Shown here in pieces: positions 9,482 through 19,322 of a DNA stretch of 64,000 nucleotides. The notes beneath the pieces are model-generated. The model was not told where the DNA came from. It searched no databases and saw only the letters and a list, made by a program, of their open reading frames with translations. Origin of the DNA: Lachnospiraceae bacterium. Its GTDB lineage: Bacteria; Bacillota; Clostridia; Lachnospirales; Lachnospiraceae. Positions within the stretch are counted from its first letter, which is position 1; each line of letters begins with the position of its first letter. A program made the translations under genes and the position numbers. The stretch spans positions 1-64,000 of the forward strand of contig JAFRWN010000040.1 of assembly GCA_017437965.1 (NCBI GenBank). The letters run 5' to 3'.

Positions 9482-10447
9482 TTGATAGAAACTATTAACG
9501 GAATTTCAGGTGAACATATTAAAAATATATTCGGTGAATATGATGCCCATGCCAAGCTTATCGAAAGAACTCTTCATGTCACACTTATACAGCGTGAGAA
9601 TGAGCTGAAGATAGTCGGAGAGGAAGGTCCGGTAAAGCTTGCTTCGGACTGCATTAATTCCTTACTCGATCTTTCAAAGCGCGGTAACGTAATTAGTGAA
9701 CAGAATGTAAATTACAGCCTGTCACTTACCAAGGAACATAATTCCGGAATGCTTCTTAAACTTGATGATGAGCTGATCTGCCATACAATAAATGGCAAGC
9801 CGGTAAAGCCTAAGACCGTAGGTCAGAAGAAGTATGTTGACAACATCCGCGAGAAGATGATCACCTTCGGTATCGGACCCGCAGGTACAGGCAAGACTTA
9901 TCTTGCTATGGCAATGGCAATCACTGCGTTCAAGAATGATGATGTGCAGAGAATAATCCTAACCAGACCGGCAATTGAGGCAGGAGAGAAGCTTGGTTTC
10001 CTTCCCGGAGACCTTCAACAGAAGATTGACCCTTACCTGAGACCGTTATATGATGCACTTTATCAGATAATGGGTGCCGATTCTTTCATCAAGAACCAGG
10101 AAAAAGGATTGATAGAAGTTGCTCCCCTTGCTTATATGCGAGGCAGGACATTAGACAATGCTTTTATCATACTTGATGAGGCTCAGAACACCACGCCTGC
10201 GCAGATGAAAATGTTTCTGACACGTATCGGCTTCGGTTCAAAGGTTGTAATTACCGGTGATATGACTCAGAAAGATCTGGGACCTGAACAGGTTTCAGGT
10301 CTTGACGTTGCGATAAAAGTATTATCAGAGATCAATGATATCGGCTTTTCATATCTGACAAGCCAGGATGTTGTCAGACATCCTCTGGTACAGAAGATTG
10401 TCCAGGCGTATGAGAGCTTTGAAAGCAGAAAAGATAAAAAACACTAA
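9482..10447 (+). CDS. PhoH family ATPase (YbeZ-like)
   Basis: Cytoplasmic P-loop NTPase of the PhoH/YbeZ group, which is linked to RNA and ribosome metabolism and nearly always next to ybeY. I choose TTG at 9482: AGGAG lies at 9471-9475, while GTG 9425 and ATG 9464 have no ribosome site and overlap the rpsU terminator. This gives 321 residues. Walker A is GPAGTGKT at residues 132-139 and Walker B is IILDEAQN. An N-terminal KH-like segment precedes the ATPase core. ybeY follows after 5 bp, so the two are co-transcribed; readthrough from rpsU or an unseen promoter must drive them. Confidence 0.9.
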   Translation: MIETINGISGEHIKNIFGEYDAHAKLIERTLHVTLIQRENELKIVGEEGPVKLASDCINSLLDLSKRGNVISEQNVNYSLSLTKEHNSGMLLKLDDELICHTINGKPVKPKTVGQKKYVDNIREKMITFGIGPAGTGKTYLAMAMAITAFKNDDVQRIILTRPAIEAGEKLGFLPGDLQQKIDPYLRPLYDALYQIMGADSFIKNQEKGLIEVAPLAYMRGRTLDNAFIILDEAQNTTPAQMKMFLTRIGFGSKVVITGDMTQKDLGPEQVSGLDVAIKVLSEINDIGFSYLTSQDVVRHPLVQKIVQAYESFESRKDKKH

Positions 10448-10452
10448 AGAAT

Positions 10453-10950
10453 ATGCATATATATATTGAAAACGAAACCGAACTGATGCAGGATTTTGAC
10501 TTTGAAGATCTTTTCACAAGAGTTGTAAAGGCTTCTGCCGAATATGTAAAAATTCCCTACGAGATCAGCGTAAACATCCTGCTTGTAAACGATGAAAGCA
10601 TTCATGAGATCAACCTTTCAGAGCGTAAGATTGACAAAGCTACTGATGTGCTTTCGTTTCCGGCACTTGATTTTGAGACTCCGGGAGATTTTTCGGGGGT
10701 TTCCGAAAATGATGTCTGGCTTTTTGATCCGGAGACCAAAGATCTTGTTCTCGGTGATATAGTAATAAGCCTTGATACCGCAAACCGCCAGGCAGAAGAA
10801 TACGGGCACTCGATTACCCGCGAGCTCGGTTTTCTATGTGCACATTCCATGCTTCATCTCTGCGGCTATGACCATATGGAAGATAATGAAAGAGAAGAGA
10901 TGGAGAAAATGCAAAGGAAGATAATGGATATACTTAAGATCCACAGATAA
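10453..10950 (+). CDS. ybeY: Endoribonuclease YbeY (rRNA maturation factor)
   Basis: Single-strand endoribonuclease for 16S rRNA 3' maturation and late ribosome quality control. The zinc-binding signature HxxxHxxGxDH is complete in HSMLHLCGYDHMED near residues 132-145. The length of 165 residues is typical. It follows the PhoH-like gene by 5 bp and precedes the flippase gene by 7 bp. Confidence 0.96.
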   Translation: MHIYIENETELMQDFDFEDLFTRVVKASAEYVKIPYEISVNILLVNDESIHEINLSERKIDKATDVLSFPALDFETPGDFSGVSENDVWLFDPETKDLVLGDIVISLDTANRQAEEYGHSITRELGFLCAHSMLHLCGYDHMEDNEREEMEKMQRKIMDILKIHR

Positions 10951-10957
10951 AAAATAA

Positions 10958-12583
10958 ATGAGTAACAGTGAAAATTTCCGCAAAAACGTAATGGTCCAGG
11001 GATCGATACTGGCAATGGCTTCGATAATCGTAAGACTTATCGGGCTTGTTTACCGTATACCTCTGACTAGAGTCCTCGGCGATACTGCCATGGGCTATTA
11101 CGGCTATGCCTATGAAATATACAATCTGGCCTTGATCCTTTCATCCTACAGTATGCCGCTTGCGGTGTCAAAGCTTGTATCCGCAAGGCTTGTAAAGAAG
11201 GAATATAAGAACTGTCACAGGGTATTTACCTTCACAATGGCTTTCTCTGCAATTGTGGGAACTGTAATGAGCCTTCTTCTTATTGCATTTGCCGAGGTCT
11301 ATGCCAAGATCATCAAGTGCCCGGGAGTAATCATTCCGCTCCGTATACTTGCACCTACAATCTTTGTATTTTCTGTCATGGGTGTTATCCGAGGATATTT
11401 CCAGGGCTATGGTAACATGGTTCCCACCGCGATTTCCCAGGTTTTTGAACAGATAATAAATGCTGTTGTAAGTATCCTTGCAGCATATCTTCTGATGAAG
11501 GCCAATACAGGTGACAACCAGCTTTCGTGGGGCGCCGGCGGTGGAACACTCGGAACCTTTTCAGGTGCGCTTGCAGCTTTTATTTCACTTGTACTTATGT
11601 ATGCCTATGCCGGCCCTTTGATGAAGAAAAAGAGGCTCAAAGATCGTTCTACTACAGTAGAAAGCAATAAATACATATGCAAAGTGCTTCTTCTTACAGC
11701 AATTCCGGTAATTGTATCGCAGACCATTTATCAGATCAGCGGTACTCTTGATTCGGTTATCTATAATGCAATCGAGGGAAAAACTGTTGATGAAGTCACG
11801 AGAAGTACGATGTGGGGTATTTACTCAAATAAATACAGGCTGCTTACAAATGTACCCGTTGCTGTTGCAAGTGCCATGGGAACAGCAATTGTACCGAGCC
11901 TTATCGCAGAATTTGTAGTAGGCCGCTATGATGCACTGAAGGAGAAGATTGCTTCCGTTGTGAAATTCAACATGATAATTGCTTTTCCTTCCGCAGTCGG
12001 AATGAGCGTACTTGCACATCCGATATTGCTTTTGTTATTCAGGGATAACAGGCATGACTCAACCATGATGTTAAGAATGGGTGGCATATGCATTATTTTC
12101 TTTGCTTTATCAACAGTAACAAACGGTGTGTTGCAGGGTATCAATAAAATGAGGCTTCCGGTAATCCATTCTGCGATTTCACTTGCTATTCATGTGCCGC
12201 TTTTGATAATCATGCTGAAGTTCATGAATCTCGGAGCATACAGCCTTGTAATATGCAATGTTATTTTCCCTCTTGTAGTCTGCATCCTTAACTGGAGATC
12301 AATAGGAAAGCTTATAGATTACAAACAGGAGGTTGTAAGAACCTTTGTAATTCCCTGTGCTTCATCTCTTCTTATGGGTGCTATCACCTTTGGTATATAT
12401 AAAGTTTTTGCTTTGTTTGCAGGAAACTTTATCAGTACGATGATTGCTCTTATGGCTGCAGTTCTGTCATATTTCTTCTTCCTCATAAAACTCGGAGGAG
12501 TTACAAAAGAGGAAATGCTTAAGATGCCTAAGGGCAGGACACTTGTCAACATGCTTTCAAAGATAGGTCTTTTCAAAGCTTAA
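10958..12583 (+). CDS. SpoVB/MurJ-like polysaccharide or lipid flippase
   Basis: A 541-residue integral membrane protein of the MOP superfamily. It opens with the family motif GSILAMASIIVRLIGLVYRIP and shows about 14 hydrophobic helices across the full length. SpoVB and MurJ relatives flip lipid-linked wall precursors or stage V cortex precursors; several paralogues are usual in Clostridia, so the exact substrate cannot be assigned. It follows ybeY by 7 bp and precedes the flavoprotein gene by 18 bp, suggesting an operon. Confidence 0.85.
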   Translation: MSNSENFRKNVMVQGSILAMASIIVRLIGLVYRIPLTRVLGDTAMGYYGYAYEIYNLALILSSYSMPLAVSKLVSARLVKKEYKNCHRVFTFTMAFSAIVGTVMSLLLIAFAEVYAKIIKCPGVIIPLRILAPTIFVFSVMGVIRGYFQGYGNMVPTAISQVFEQIINAVVSILAAYLLMKANTGDNQLSWGAGGGTLGTFSGALAAFISLVLMYAYAGPLMKKKRLKDRSTTVESNKYICKVLLLTAIPVIVSQTIYQISGTLDSVIYNAIEGKTVDEVTRSTMWGIYSNKYRLLTNVPVAVASAMGTAIVPSLIAEFVVGRYDALKEKIASVVKFNMIIAFPSAVGMSVLAHPILLLLFRDNRHDSTMMLRMGGICIIFFALSTVTNGVLQGINKMRLPVIHSAISLAIHVPLLIIMLKFMNLGAYSLVICNVIFPLVVCILNWRSIGKLIDYKQEVVRTFVIPCASSLLMGAITFGIYKVFALFAGNFISTMIALMAAVLSYFFFLIKLGGVTKEEMLKMPKGRTLVNMLSKIGLFKA

Positions 12584-12601
12584 TAGTATTTCGAGGTCAA
12601 T

Positions 12602-13834
12602 ATGTCAAAAGACAAAAAAACACTTACAGTAATAGGTTCAGGACCTGCCGGTATGATGGCTGCGATCACCGCTGCCGGAAATGGCATGGAAGTTACTGTT
12701 ATCGAGCAGAATGAAAAGCTCTGTCGTAAAATCTATGCGACAGGTAACGGACGCTGCAATTTCACCAACCTTAACTGGAAGGGTGATGTTATAAGGTCCG
12801 GTGACGTTAAAAAAGCCCTCAAAATAATTAAAGGTTTTGATAACAAAGCCTTGATTGAATTCTTTGACAAACTGGGTGTACCTGCCAAAACAATAGGAGA
12901 TTATGTATATCCCAATTCGGAGCAGGCACTTTCTGTAGCCGAGGCTCTTATCTGCGAAGCAAAACAACTGAATATCAAGCTGATTACAAATGAGAAGGCC
13001 CTCGATATCAAAAATAAAAACAATTCCTTTGAAGTATATACTGATTTAGGCCGCTATATATCCGACAAACTGCTGATTGCCGTAGGAGGTAAAGCATCTC
13101 CGATACATGGAAGTGACGGTAACCTCAATAAAAAAATCAAGGAGCTCGGACATCATATTTCAAAGCAGATGCCGGCTCTTGTAGCACTTAAAACCGATGA
13201 CAAGAAGCTTGAAAAGCTTGCCGGCGTCAGGGTAAAATGCAAAGTATTTCTTGATATTGACGGTAAAGCAGTGAATAATGAAAGCGGTGAGATTATCTTC
13301 AATAAAGGTAATATCAGCGGAATTCCGGTTATGATACTTAGCCGTTATGCCGCACTTGCCTTTGATGAGAAAAAGAAAGTAAAGCTGGTTATCGATTTTT
13401 TCCCGGAGCTTGAAGAACATGTTCTTACCGAAAAACTGCAGCAGCTTTTTTATAATACAAAAGTTAAGAATAAGACTGCCTATGAGGTAATGATAGGCTA
13501 CTTAAACAACAAGCTGTTGGATTATTGTCTGAGGAATTCCGGAATAAACCCCGATAAGCCTGCCTATTCAAATAAACATAAAAATATTATTGAGCTTGTT
13601 TCGTTATTAAAGAATTTTGAGCTTTCTGTTAAAGCTACTGAAGGCTTTGAAAAGGCCCAGGTATCTTTGGGCGGTGTGCCTTTAAGTGAAGTGAATGACA
13701 AGCTTGAATCAATGAAAATTCCCGGCCTTTATTTAGCCGGAGAAATACTTGATGTTGACGGAAGCTGCGGAGGATATAATCTGCAGTGGGCATTTTCTTC
13801 AGGCTTTTTAGCAGGCTCTGACGCTGCAAAATAA
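12602..13834 (+). CDS. HI0933/BaiN-like FAD-dependent oxidoreductase
   Basis: A 410-residue flavoprotein of the HI0933 (YhiN) family. The N-terminal dinucleotide motif is GSGPAGMMAAITAAG, followed by the family-specific TGNGRCNFTN near residue 50, and the C-terminus holds GEILDVDGSCGGYNLQWA, which closes the FAD site. Members are widespread, with mostly unknown substrates; BaiN, a bile-acid enzyme, is one relative, but homology of this breadth does not support that role here. The next flavoprotein gene starts 8 bp downstream. Confidence 0.88.
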   Translation: MSKDKKTLTVIGSGPAGMMAAITAAGNGMEVTVIEQNEKLCRKIYATGNGRCNFTNLNWKGDVIRSGDVKKALKIIKGFDNKALIEFFDKLGVPAKTIGDYVYPNSEQALSVAEALICEAKQLNIKLITNEKALDIKNKNNSFEVYTDLGRYISDKLLIAVGGKASPIHGSDGNLNKKIKELGHHISKQMPALVALKTDDKKLEKLAGVRVKCKVFLDIDGKAVNNESGEIIFNKGNISGIPVMILSRYAALAFDEKKKVKLVIDFFPELEEHVLTEKLQQLFYNTKVKNKTAYEVMIGYLNNKLLDYCLRNSGINPDKPAYSNKHKNIIELVSLLKNFELSVKATEGFEKAQVSLGGVPLSEVNDKLESMKIPGLYLAGEILDVDGSCGGYNLQWAFSSGFLAGSDAAK

Positions 13835-13842
13835 GAGGTATT

Positions 13843-15474
13843 ATGATATACAGAATCCATCAACTGAAGCTTCCTCTTGAACATAAACCGGAGGATATAA
13901 AGCAAAAGGCCCTTACATTTCTTGGATTGAAACCGAGCGATATAAGTGATATTTTTGTATTCAAACGTTCCGTTGATGCGAGGGATAAAAGCAGGCTTTG
14001 CTATATTTATGCGGTCGATGTGGACTGTAATAAAAAGCCGGTAAAACGTTTCAGACCCAATGAAGCAGAAGTTGTTGTGCCGTTTGAATATAAGCTTCCG
14101 GAACATGGAAAAAAGGCACTTACCAAGCCTCCCGTTATTATAGGCTTCGGTCCCGCAGGACTTTTTGCCGCATACATTCTTTCTCTTTCGGGCTTTAAAC
14201 CTGTTGTTCTTGAACGCGGGAAGAAAGTGGAAGAGAGGCAGAAGGATATTGATACCTTCCTAAACGGAGGAAGGCTTGATCCTGATTCTAATGTGCTTTT
14301 TGGTGAGGGCGGCGCAGGAACCTTTTCCGACGGCAAGCTTAACACTCTTATTAAGGATCGTGACGGAAAGGGCCGTTTTGTATTAAAAACATTTGTGGAT
14401 TTCGGGGCTGATGAAGATATAATGTATGATTCAAAGCCTCATATCGGTACCGATAAGCTTTCACTTATTATAAAATCAATTCGTGAAAAAATTGTAGAAC
14501 TCGGTGCTGACTTAAGATTTGAAAGCAGATTCTGTGATTTTGATTCTGATGGCAATATACTTAAAAACCTTAAATATATTGATAAAAACAATGAAGAAAA
14601 AATAGTTGAAACCGGTCTTGCGATACTTTCGACAGGTCATAGCGGCCGAGATGTTTTTGAGTTACTTGACACAAAGAATGTATCCATGCAGTCCAAAGCA
14701 TTTGCAATTGGTGTACGTGCGATACATCCGCAGAAGCTGATAAATGAAAACCAGTATGGTACATATGCGGATCAGCTTCCTGCCGCAGCCTACAAGCTTA
14801 CAGCAAATCTCGATAACGGAAGAAGCGTCTATTCCTTCTGTATGTGCCCCGGTGGATATGTTGTAAATTCCTCCAGTGAAGAAGGAACACTCTCGGTTAA
14901 TGGCATGAGCTATTCAGGCCGTAACGGTGAATATGCCAATGCTGCAATAATCGTAAATGTAACTCCTGAGGATTTTGAAAAAGAAGGTTTCGGTAACTCG
15001 GCGCTTTCCGGTGTGGAATTTCAGAGAAAATATGAAAAGAAAGCCTATGAGTGTGGAAATGGAAAAATACCTGTTCAGAATCTTAAAGCCTTCGTTGAAA
15101 AAAGACTGTGTAACGATACAGAGGCTTCGGATATTGAAGGCATAAAAGACAAAATGATAAAAGGGCAGATATGCTTTTCCGATATAAATGACTGTCTTCC
15201 GGTTTTTGTCTGCGAAAGTCTGGTAAAAGGCTTTGAAAACTTTGACAGAAAAATTAAAGGCTTCGGTGCAGACAGTACTGTGCTTGCGGGAATTGAATGC
15301 AGGACATCAAGCCCGGTAAGGATAGTCCGGGATGAATCATTGTTTTCGACTGTTAAAGGCCTGATTCCCTGCGGTGAGGGTGCTGGTTATGCGGGCGGTA
15401 TAATGTCAGCCGCGCTTGACGGTATAAAGGCAGCTGAGCGGATAATTTCTGAATATTATCCTGATTACAGCTAG
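13843..15474 (+). CDS. FAD-dependent dehydrogenase-like protein (COG2509 type)
   Basis: A 543-residue flavoprotein with an N-terminal 80-residue extension (starting IHQLKLPLEHKPED) typical of the COG2509 group, then a Rossmann motif GFGPAGLFAAYILS near residue 103 and GEGGAGTFSDGKLNT near 150. The C-terminus carries GLIPCGEGAGYAGGI, the second FAD contact. Physiological role unknown. It forms a pair with the preceding flavoprotein gene; the spacing of 8 bp indicates co-transcription and perhaps related redox chemistry. Confidence 0.85.
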   Translation: MIYRIHQLKLPLEHKPEDIKQKALTFLGLKPSDISDIFVFKRSVDARDKSRLCYIYAVDVDCNKKPVKRFRPNEAEVVVPFEYKLPEHGKKALTKPPVIIGFGPAGLFAAYILSLSGFKPVVLERGKKVEERQKDIDTFLNGGRLDPDSNVLFGEGGAGTFSDGKLNTLIKDRDGKGRFVLKTFVDFGADEDIMYDSKPHIGTDKLSLIIKSIREKIVELGADLRFESRFCDFDSDGNILKNLKYIDKNNEEKIVETGLAILSTGHSGRDVFELLDTKNVSMQSKAFAIGVRAIHPQKLINENQYGTYADQLPAAAYKLTANLDNGRSVYSFCMCPGGYVVNSSSEEGTLSVNGMSYSGRNGEYANAAIIVNVTPEDFEKEGFGNSALSGVEFQRKYEKKAYECGNGKIPVQNLKAFVEKRLCNDTEASDIEGIKDKMIKGQICFSDINDCLPVFVCESLVKGFENFDRKIKGFGADSTVLAGIECRTSSPVRIVRDESLFSTVKGLIPCGEGAGYAGGIMSAALDGIKAAERIISEYYPDYS

Positions 15475-15501
15475 ACAAACTTTGAAAGGAGGAACCATAC
15501 G

Positions 15502-16089
15502 TTGCTTATTAACGGACAAGAATTTGAAAATAAAGCAGCACTTCGCGATTATATGAAGAAAAAGCGTTCAACACTTACTATAGAACGCATAATGGTTTAT
15601 TCAACAATAATCACCAAACAGGTAATAAATCTACCCGAATATAAAAATGCCGATGTGATTCTCAGTTATGCAAGCTTCAGTTCTGAAGTAAACACTCACT
15701 TCCTGATCAATCATGCGCTTGCAAATGGGAAGAAAATCGCTGCTCCCAAAACAATGGAAGGCCATGGGATGGATTTTTTCTATATCAATTCGCTTGAAGA
15801 ACTTTTTCCCGGAAATTATGGTATCATGGAACCTCTTTCCAATGCTGAAAAGGTTGAGATGGAAGAGGGAAGAAGTTATCTGCTCATCCTTCCCGGAATA
15901 GCCTTTGATGAAAACCGTAACCGCTTAGGCTATGGTGGCGGTTATTATGACCGCTTTCTTGAAAAATACGCAGGTTATGATATATATAAGCTCATGCTTG
16001 CATATGAGCTTGAAAAGGTTGACAAGCTTCCGGTAGAAAGCTATGATATACCTTCCGACAAAGTGATTACAGAGGTTAATGTATATTAA
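15502..16089 (+). CDS. 5-formyltetrahydrofolate cyclo-ligase
   Basis: Converts 5-formyl-THF to 5,10-methenyl-THF with ATP, salvaging folate. The C-terminal signature is PGIAFDENRNRLGYGGGYYDRF. The start is TTG at 15502, supported by AAGGAGG at 15486-15492; the product is 195 residues, the family norm. The stop codon overlaps the miaB start by one base (TAATG), so translation is coupled to miaB. Confidence 0.93.
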   Translation: MLINGQEFENKAALRDYMKKKRSTLTIERIMVYSTIITKQVINLPEYKNADVILSYASFSSEVNTHFLINHALANGKKIAAPKTMEGHGMDFFYINSLEELFPGNYGIMEPLSNAEKVEMEEGRSYLLILPGIAFDENRNRLGYGGGYYDRFLEKYAGYDIYKLMLAYELEKVDKLPVESYDIPSDKVITEVNVY

Positions 16090-17579
16090 TGAACAAGGAC
16101 TACTTTGAACAACTGCTTATAAAAACCGACCTTTCCCTTCCCGCACCCGAGCGTGAGCCTGAAAGACAGTATTATTTCATCAAAAAGTTGCGCGGAATAT
16201 ATACAGAGCTTTATGCCAAAAAGAAAAGGGATCTTTGCTATCATGTTGAAACCTATGGCTGCCAGATGAACGCCAAGGATTCCGAAAAGCTGGCTGGTAT
16301 CCTTTCTATGATAGGTTTCAAACCCACAGACAGCGAGAAAAATGCCGATTTTGTAATCTATAATACATGCACTGTAAGAGAAAACGCCAATTTAAAGGTG
16401 TACGGCAGGGTAGGTTACCTCGGAAATCTCAAGAAGAAAAATCCCGACATGATGATCGCTCTTTGCGGATGTATGATGCAGGAGGAACATGTGGTTAAAA
16501 AAATAAAGGAAAGCTATGGTTTTGTAGACCTGGTATTCGGAACCCATAATCTTTATATGTTTGCCGAGCTTCTGTATGAGTGCATGCTTCGTAAGGATCG
16601 TAAACCGCTTGTAAGAGTGATTGACAGTTCTGATAAAATTGTTGAAGCTCTGCCAAGCGAACAGAAATATGGCTTTAAGGCCGGTGTCAACATCAGTTTC
16701 GGCTGCAACAATTTCTGCACCTATTGTATTGTTCCTTATGTACGTGGACGTGAAAAAAGCAGAAAACCCGATGAAATAGTAAGTGAAGTAGCGGAGATGG
16801 TTGATAACGGTGTAAAAGAAGTGATGCTTCTTGGGCAGAATGTCAATTCCTATGGGAAGGATTTCCTGAAAAACAAAGCTGCTGCAGAAAGGATGAATCA
16901 GGCAGTCGATTTCCCGGAATTGTTACACATGGTCTCAATGATTCCGGGGCTTATGCGCATTCGTTTCATGACGCCCCATCCAAAGGATCTGTCAGACAAA
17001 CTGATAGAAGAAATAGCAAACAATCCCAAGGTATGCAAGCATGTGCATCTGCCGCTTCAAAGCGGTTCAACCGAGATACTTCGCAAAATGAACAGGCACT
17101 ATACAAAAGAAGACTATCTGAATCTGGTGAAGAAGATCAAAGACAGAATCCCGGGTGTTGCTCTTACAACCGATATAATTGTCGGATTCCCTGGTGAAAC
17201 AGAGGAGGATTTTGCCGACACTCTTGATGTAGTTGAAAAAGCAGGATTTGCTTCCGCCTATACCTTCCAGTATTCCAAACGTGCAGGCACACCCGCAGCG
17301 TCATATCCCGGTCAGGTTCCTGAAGACGTTGTTTCCGAACGTTTTGACCGTTTGCTTGCCCTTATACATGATACAAGCGACAAGCTTGCAAAAAAGGCTG
17401 CAGGAAGCGTTTCAGAAGTTCTGGTGGAAGAAATCAATGCTGAAAAAGGAACACTTACCGGAAGGATGAACAACAATATGCTTGTGCATTTTGAAGGCGA
17501 TGAGAAACTTCTCGGAGAACTTGTGAACGTAAAGCTTATCGAATGCAAGGGCTTTTATTATCTGGGAGAACTAATTTAA
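16089..17579 (+). CDS. miaB: tRNA-2-methylthio-N6-dimethylallyladenosine synthase MiaB
   Basis: Radical SAM methylthiotransferase that modifies i6A37 in tRNAs reading UNN codons. Three cysteines of the N-terminal UPF0004 cluster are visible in YGCQMN, NTCTVRENA and GCMMQEE, and the radical SAM cluster in CNNFCTYC. A C-terminal TRAM domain covers roughly the last 70 residues. The length is 496 residues, with an N-terminal extension of about 50 residues common in Clostridia. It is coupled to the upstream gene by a one-base overlap. Confidence 0.96.
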   Translation: MNKDYFEQLLIKTDLSLPAPEREPERQYYFIKKLRGIYTELYAKKKRDLCYHVETYGCQMNAKDSEKLAGILSMIGFKPTDSEKNADFVIYNTCTVRENANLKVYGRVGYLGNLKKKNPDMMIALCGCMMQEEHVVKKIKESYGFVDLVFGTHNLYMFAELLYECMLRKDRKPLVRVIDSSDKIVEALPSEQKYGFKAGVNISFGCNNFCTYCIVPYVRGREKSRKPDEIVSEVAEMVDNGVKEVMLLGQNVNSYGKDFLKNKAAAERMNQAVDFPELLHMVSMIPGLMRIRFMTPHPKDLSDKLIEEIANNPKVCKHVHLPLQSGSTEILRKMNRHYTKEDYLNLVKKIKDRIPGVALTTDIIVGFPGETEEDFADTLDVVEKAGFASAYTFQYSKRAGTPAASYPGQVPEDVVSERFDRLLALIHDTSDKLAKKAAGSVSEVLVEEINAEKGTLTGRMNNNMLVHFEGDEKLLGELVNVKLIECKGFYYLGELI

Positions 17580-17593
17580 ACAAGGAAAAAAAG

Positions 17594-18115
17594 ATGAAAG
17601 AATTACAAACTGAAAGATTAACACTGAAACCCATGTCCCCGGAATATCTTGAAAGCACTCATGAATATGCTTCCGATCCCGAAAATACCGTCTACATGCT
17701 TTTTCTGCCAAATGACAGCATAGATGATACTTTAAATTATCTTAAGGGTGCTGAAGAAGAATTCAAAAAAGAAAAGCCATCTTTTTATGAGATGGCTGTG
17801 ATTCTTGACGGAAAACATATCGGCGCTGTCAGTCTTTACCTTAACGAATCCGGCGATCTGGCTGAATTCGGCTGGATGTTGAATAAAAGGTATCATGGGA
17901 AAGGCTATGGCTTTGAAGCTGCCAAGGCTCTGATGGAATATGGTAAAAATGAGCTTGGCATCAGGCATTTCATCGCACATTGTGATACCGAAAACATTGC
18001 TTCAAGGCGTGTAATGGAAAAACTTGGAATGGTCTGTACCGGGGAACACGGAGGCAGACACAGCAAGAATTTCAAAGAAGAACGCAGGGAATTTACATTT
18101 GAAATTTTTTTCTAG
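17594..18115 (+). CDS. GNAT family N-acetyltransferase (RimJ/RimL-like)
   Basis: A 173-residue acetyltransferase starting MKELQTERLTLKPMS, the usual opening of RimJ/RimL-type GNATs. The acetyl-CoA loop is approximated by NKRYHGKGYGFEAAKALMEY, and ASRRVMEKLGM is the conserved helix near the C-terminus. The ATG at 17594 is chosen because AAGGA lies just upstream; a longer frame would overlap miaB without a ribosome site. Substrate unknown. Its last four bases overlap the end of the convergent recombinase gene. Confidence 0.88.
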   Translation: MKELQTERLTLKPMSPEYLESTHEYASDPENTVYMLFLPNDSIDDTLNYLKGAEEEFKKEKPSFYEMAVILDGKHIGAVSLYLNESGDLAEFGWMLNKRYHGKGYGFEAAKALMEYGKNELGIRHFIAHCDTENIASRRVMEKLGMVCTGEHGGRHSKNFKEERREFTFEIFF

Positions 18116-19206
18116 TATGTTCTTTTTCTCATTTTAACTGCACCCGCAGCCTTTCTTTTGTGTTCATCCTCGATTGCAGCATAATATTGAACGGTTGTAT
18201 TGACATTTTCATGCCCCAGAACATCTGCTACAAGGCGTATATCGCCTGTTTCACGGTACAAAGCCGTACCATAGGTGGAACGCAGTTTATGGGGCGTGAT
18301 TTTTTTGTTCGGTACAGCAATTTTACCGAATTTTTTTACAAGATTTTCAATTGCATCAACAGAAATCCTTTTGCCCTGAAGGCTGTAGAAGAGTGCCTCT
18401 TCGTCTCCTTCACGGGCTTTTTCATTTAGCGCCGGACGTTCGTTTTCTATATAGTTTTCAAGGGCTTCACCAACTTCATCGCCAAAATAGATCACATCCT
18501 GGCCGCCGCCTTTTCGTACGATTATAAGTGAATTATCGGTAAAATTCACATCGTTTAAATCAAGTCCCGCACACTCTGATACACGCATGCCTGTACCTAA
18601 AAGCAAGGTCATTATTGCCAGGTCACGAAATTTTGTTCGTTCCCTGAATCTGGCCATTTTTTCGCTGGTTGAACCGCTAATATTGTCTACACAATTTAAA
18701 ATATCCGAAGTTTCCTCAGCGTCAAGCCTTATGATGTTTTTATCCTTTTTAAGTGTGGGCAGCTTAACCAAAGTCATCGGATTTGAATCAATATTTCCAT
18801 GCTCAAAGTGAAACTGGAACATACCGCGTAACGGAGACATTTTACGTGCGATTGCACGTTTGCCGTTTTCATGCTTAGTGGCTGTGGGATTATTCCTTGT
18901 AGGCGCATTGAATTCAAGGTAAAGCATATATTCATTGACATCATCATAGCCGAGCATTTTCATGTCATCGTAGGAGAATTCCTTAATTGTCGAACGATGC
19001 TTTCTGAAGTAAGGATTTTTCTCAAGCAGATAATTGTAAAAAGTCATTAGGTCATAACAATATTGTATAAGCGTGCTTGTCTGTGTACGAAGCCTTTTAT
19101 CGTTTATATACTTGACTGCAAAATCCGGAAGCTCGAATAAAAGCTCTGTGAGTTTTTCTTTCTGCAGATATTTTTTTTCGCGGTAATAATCTGAATCCTT
19201 GCCCAT
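18112..19206 (-). CDS. Tyrosine recombinase (XerC/XerD-like integrase)
   Basis: A 364-residue site-specific recombinase. The N-terminal core-binding domain (TLIQYCYDLMTFYNYLL) is followed by the catalytic domain with R208 (GTGMRVSE), H306 and R309 (HKLR), H332 (LGHENVNTT) and nucleophile Y341, so all residues checked are intact. It has a clear promoter and a palindrome at its start site, suggesting regulated expression. No excisionase, phage genes or att repeats were found beside it, so it is either a chromosomal Xer-type enzyme or a residue of a mobile element. The XerC-like length and lack of element genes favour the former. Confidence 0.9.
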   Translation of the reverse strand: MGKDSDYYREKKYLQKEKLTELLFELPDFAVKYINDKRLRTQTSTLIQYCYDLMTFYNYLLEKNPYFRKHRSTIKEFSYDDMKMLGYDDVNEYMLYLEFNAPTRNNPTATKHENGKRAIARKMSPLRGMFQFHFEHGNIDSNPMTLVKLPTLKKDKNIIRLDAEETSDILNCVDNISGSTSEKMARFRERTKFRDLAIMTLLLGTGMRVSECAGLDLNDVNFTDNSLIIVRKGGGQDVIYFGDEVGEALENYIENERPALNEKAREGDEEALFYSLQGKRISVDAIENLVKKFGKIAVPNKKITPHKLRSTYGTALYRETGDIRLVADVLGHENVNTTVQYYAAIEDEHKRKAAGAVKMRKRTY

Positions 19207-19262
19207 GATAAAAACCTTTCATAATATAAAAAATCAAAGCCAAACATAATTAAAAACGTCAG

Positions 19263-19277
19263 GCTACATAATGTAGC
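19263..19277 (-). promoter_or_regulatory. Palindromic candidate operator of the recombinase gene
   Basis: A perfect palindrome, GCTACAT-A-ATGTAGC. It begins about 10 bp downstream of the -10 box, where a repressor would block initiation. The regulator is unknown. Confidence 0.5.
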
Positions 19278-19286
19278 TTAAATAAC

Positions 19287-19315
19287 ATTATAACACCATA
19301 TATTCCTAAAATCAA
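19287..19315 (-). promoter_or_regulatory. Sigma-A promoter of the tyrosine recombinase
   Basis: On the minus strand, TTGATT (19310-19315) and TATAAT (19287-19292) are 17 bp apart. The leader to the ATG at 19206 is about 75 nt. Confidence 0.75.
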
Positions 19316-19322
19316 GCCTTAA